The notes beneath the pieces were generated by a model. The model was not told the origin of the DNA. It saw nothing but the letters and a program-made list of their open reading frames with translations, and ran no database searches. A stretch of 5,783 bases of DNA, taken from NCBI GenBank assembly GCA_012274165.1, contig JAAPAA010000292.1:1-5783 (forward strand), given 5' to 3'. The DNA is from Thiobacillaceae bacterium. Lineage in GTDB: Bacteria > Pseudomonadota > Gammaproteobacteria > Burkholderiales > Thiobacillaceae. Positions 4,672 to 5,783 of this stretch are shown piece by piece; the first letter of the stretch is position 1; each line of letters starts with the position of its first letter. Both the position numbers and the translations under genes were made by a program.

Positions 4672-5783
4672 ATGCAAACCGAAAACGATCGATCCGTTTT
4701 TGCCGGCTTCAGGCGGGTGCTCCACAAGGGCGCGCTGATTTTCGCGCTCATCATCACGGTGCTGTTCGCCCTGATTTACTTTCAGCACCAGCGCTCGGCA
4801 GAGGCGGTTCGCTCGGTCGACCACACGCGGCAGGTCATCGCCTACCTCGACGCGCTGCGCACTTACCTGCTCAACCTGGACACTGCGGTGCGCAAGTACG
4901 CCGAGTCGCAGGATCCCGACGATCTCGACCCCCGCCTGATCTGCCGCCAATCGACGTGTCCCAGTGCCGGGCAACTGATCGTCCTGATCGGCGCTGACGA
5001 CGCCCAGGCTGCTCGCCTGGCGCCGCTGCCGGCCCTGCAATCGGCATTGGAGACGGGATTCGACGCGCTGCAGCAACGCGCACGGACGCGGATCTATGCC
5101 AAGCAGCCAGAATTGGGGGGATTCGACAAGTCCGCCATCGAACAGATCCACCGCATTTTGATCGAGACCGGACGCGAAGAGTTGAGTCAGCTGGAAGCGC
5201 GCGAAAAGGCGCGGGTTCACGGCCAGAACCTGTCGCTGGCGCTGCTGGGCATGGCCGGTCTGTGGATGGGACTGGCGCTGCTCGGCCTGTACCGGGAAAC
5301 CATCCGCCTGATCGCGGCGGGCATCCATGCCGAGCAGACGATCAGGCAACTCAGCCTGCGCGACCCGCTGACCGGTCTGGCCAACCGCCGCTTCATGCAC
5401 GAAAACGAAAAGCATCTGATCGCCGGCGCCAAGCGATCGGGGAAACAGATGGCGGTGCTGGCCATCGATCTGGACGACTTCAAGGCGGTCAACGACCGCT
5501 TTGGCCATGCCGCTGGCGACGCGGTGATCGTGGTGTCGGCAGAAAGGATGAAGCAGTTGCTGCGCGAGTCGGACGTGATCGCCCGTTTCGGCGGCGACGA
5601 GTTCGTCATCGTGCTGGCCCAGGTCGACGATGCGGCTGCGGCGCGCGAGGTCGCAGGCCGCGTGGTGGACAGCTTGAGTCAGCCCATCCCGCTTGCCGCG
5701 GGGGGCACCGCACAGATCGGGGCGTCGGTAGGGATCGCCATGTGCTGTTCTGACGGCGAAACGCTGAGCGACCTGCTGAAGAA
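4672..5783 (+). CDS. Membrane-anchored diguanylate cyclase (GGDEF), 3'-truncated by window
   Basis: The frame is open from ATG 4672 to the window end, giving 370 complete codons. Helix 1 (about 20-37) and helix 2 (about 187-206) bracket a periplasmic region of about 150 residues. That region is largely helical, resembling CHASE3-like or four-helix sensors, but I do not recognise it securely; it contains Cys91 and Cys96. A short linker leads to a GGDEF domain from about 226: RDPLTGLANRRF, the DLDDFKAVNDRFGHAAGD core (metal Asp266; guanine contacts Asn274 and Asp283) and an exact GGDEF (307-311). The inhibitory I-site RESD (298-301) sits five residues before GGDEF, as in product-inhibited cyclases. 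An active, feedback-inhibited enzyme making c-di-GMP from two GTP is expected. At least the last 15-20 residues of the domain are missing, and a following EAL domain cannot be excluded. GTG 4645 (AGG 8 bases upstream) and TTG 4657 are alternative in-frame starts. The long antisense frame here is a shadow. Confidence 0.93.
   Translation, partial: MQTENDRSVFAGFRRVLHKGALIFALIITVLFALIYFQHQRSAEAVRSVDHTRQVIAYLDALRTYLLNLDTAVRKYAESQDPDDLDPRLICRQSTCPSAGQLIVLIGADDAQAARLAPLPALQSALETGFDALQQRARTRIYAKQPELGGFDKSAIEQIHRILIETGREELSQLEAREKARVHGQNLSLALLGMAGLWMGLALLGLYRETIRLIAAGIHAEQTIRQLSLRDPLTGLANRRFMHENEKHLIAGAKRSGKQMAVLAIDLDDFKAVNDRFGHAAGDAVIVVSAERMKQLLRESDVIARFGGDEFVIVLAQVDDAAAAREVAGRVVDSLSQPIPLAAGGTAQIGASVGIAMCCSDGETLSDLLK

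Noticed and set aside
4666..5508. 280-codon open frame on the - strand
   Set aside because: It is antisense to the diguanylate cyclase, which has unambiguous membrane helices and GGDEF motifs; the reverse product is rich in Gln/Arg/His with no known domain.

Overview
The window looks like chromosomal DNA from a Gram-negative proteobacterium. Two outer-membrane-type lipoproteins, one carrying an OmpA peptidoglycan-binding domain, require a diderm envelope. The GC-rich third codon positions and the mix of families (Ser-type GST, DUF4398/OmpA pair, DUF3391-HD-GYP protein) fit a betaproteobacterium best. The taxonomic placement is inference. All supported genes lie on the + strand. I see no mobile element, tRNA, rRNA or CRISPR array.

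Layout: (1) 2-625, the 3' part of a glutathione S-transferase-like gene whose start lies before the window. (2) 626-902, a non-coding leader with two small inverted repeats. (3) 903-1304 and 1322-2251, a two-gene lipoprotein operon: a small DUF4398 lipoprotein, then an OmpA-family lipoprotein with a coiled coil. Both appear to share the same N-terminal helical module. (4) 2252-2552, a 301-bp gap with a long imperfect hairpin, a textbook rho-independent terminator (2372-2398) that closes the lipoprotein operon, and then a repeat-rich leader. (5) 2553-3272, an eight-helix ZIP-like membrane protein with atypical metal-site residues. (6) 3273-3389, a short gap with a perfect 10-bp palindrome and a TATAAT box. 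(7) 3390-4631, a DUF3391 + HD-GYP cyclic-di-GMP phosphodiesterase with all catalytic residues. (8) 4672 to the window end, a membrane-anchored GGDEF diguanylate cyclase with an intact active site and I-site, cut by the window end.

How they fit together: the two lipoproteins probably tether or organise the outer membrane and peptidoglycan. The last two genes, 40 bp apart, form a make/break pair for c-di-GMP, with the cyclase as the membrane sensor and the HD-GYP protein as the soluble hydrolase. The GST and ZIP genes look like independent neighbours. I found no clear evidence of a wholly new system. The most interesting points are the c-di-GMP pair with an unrecognised cysteine-containing periplasmic sensor, the degenerate ZIP motifs, and the structured intergenic DNA around 2260-2550.
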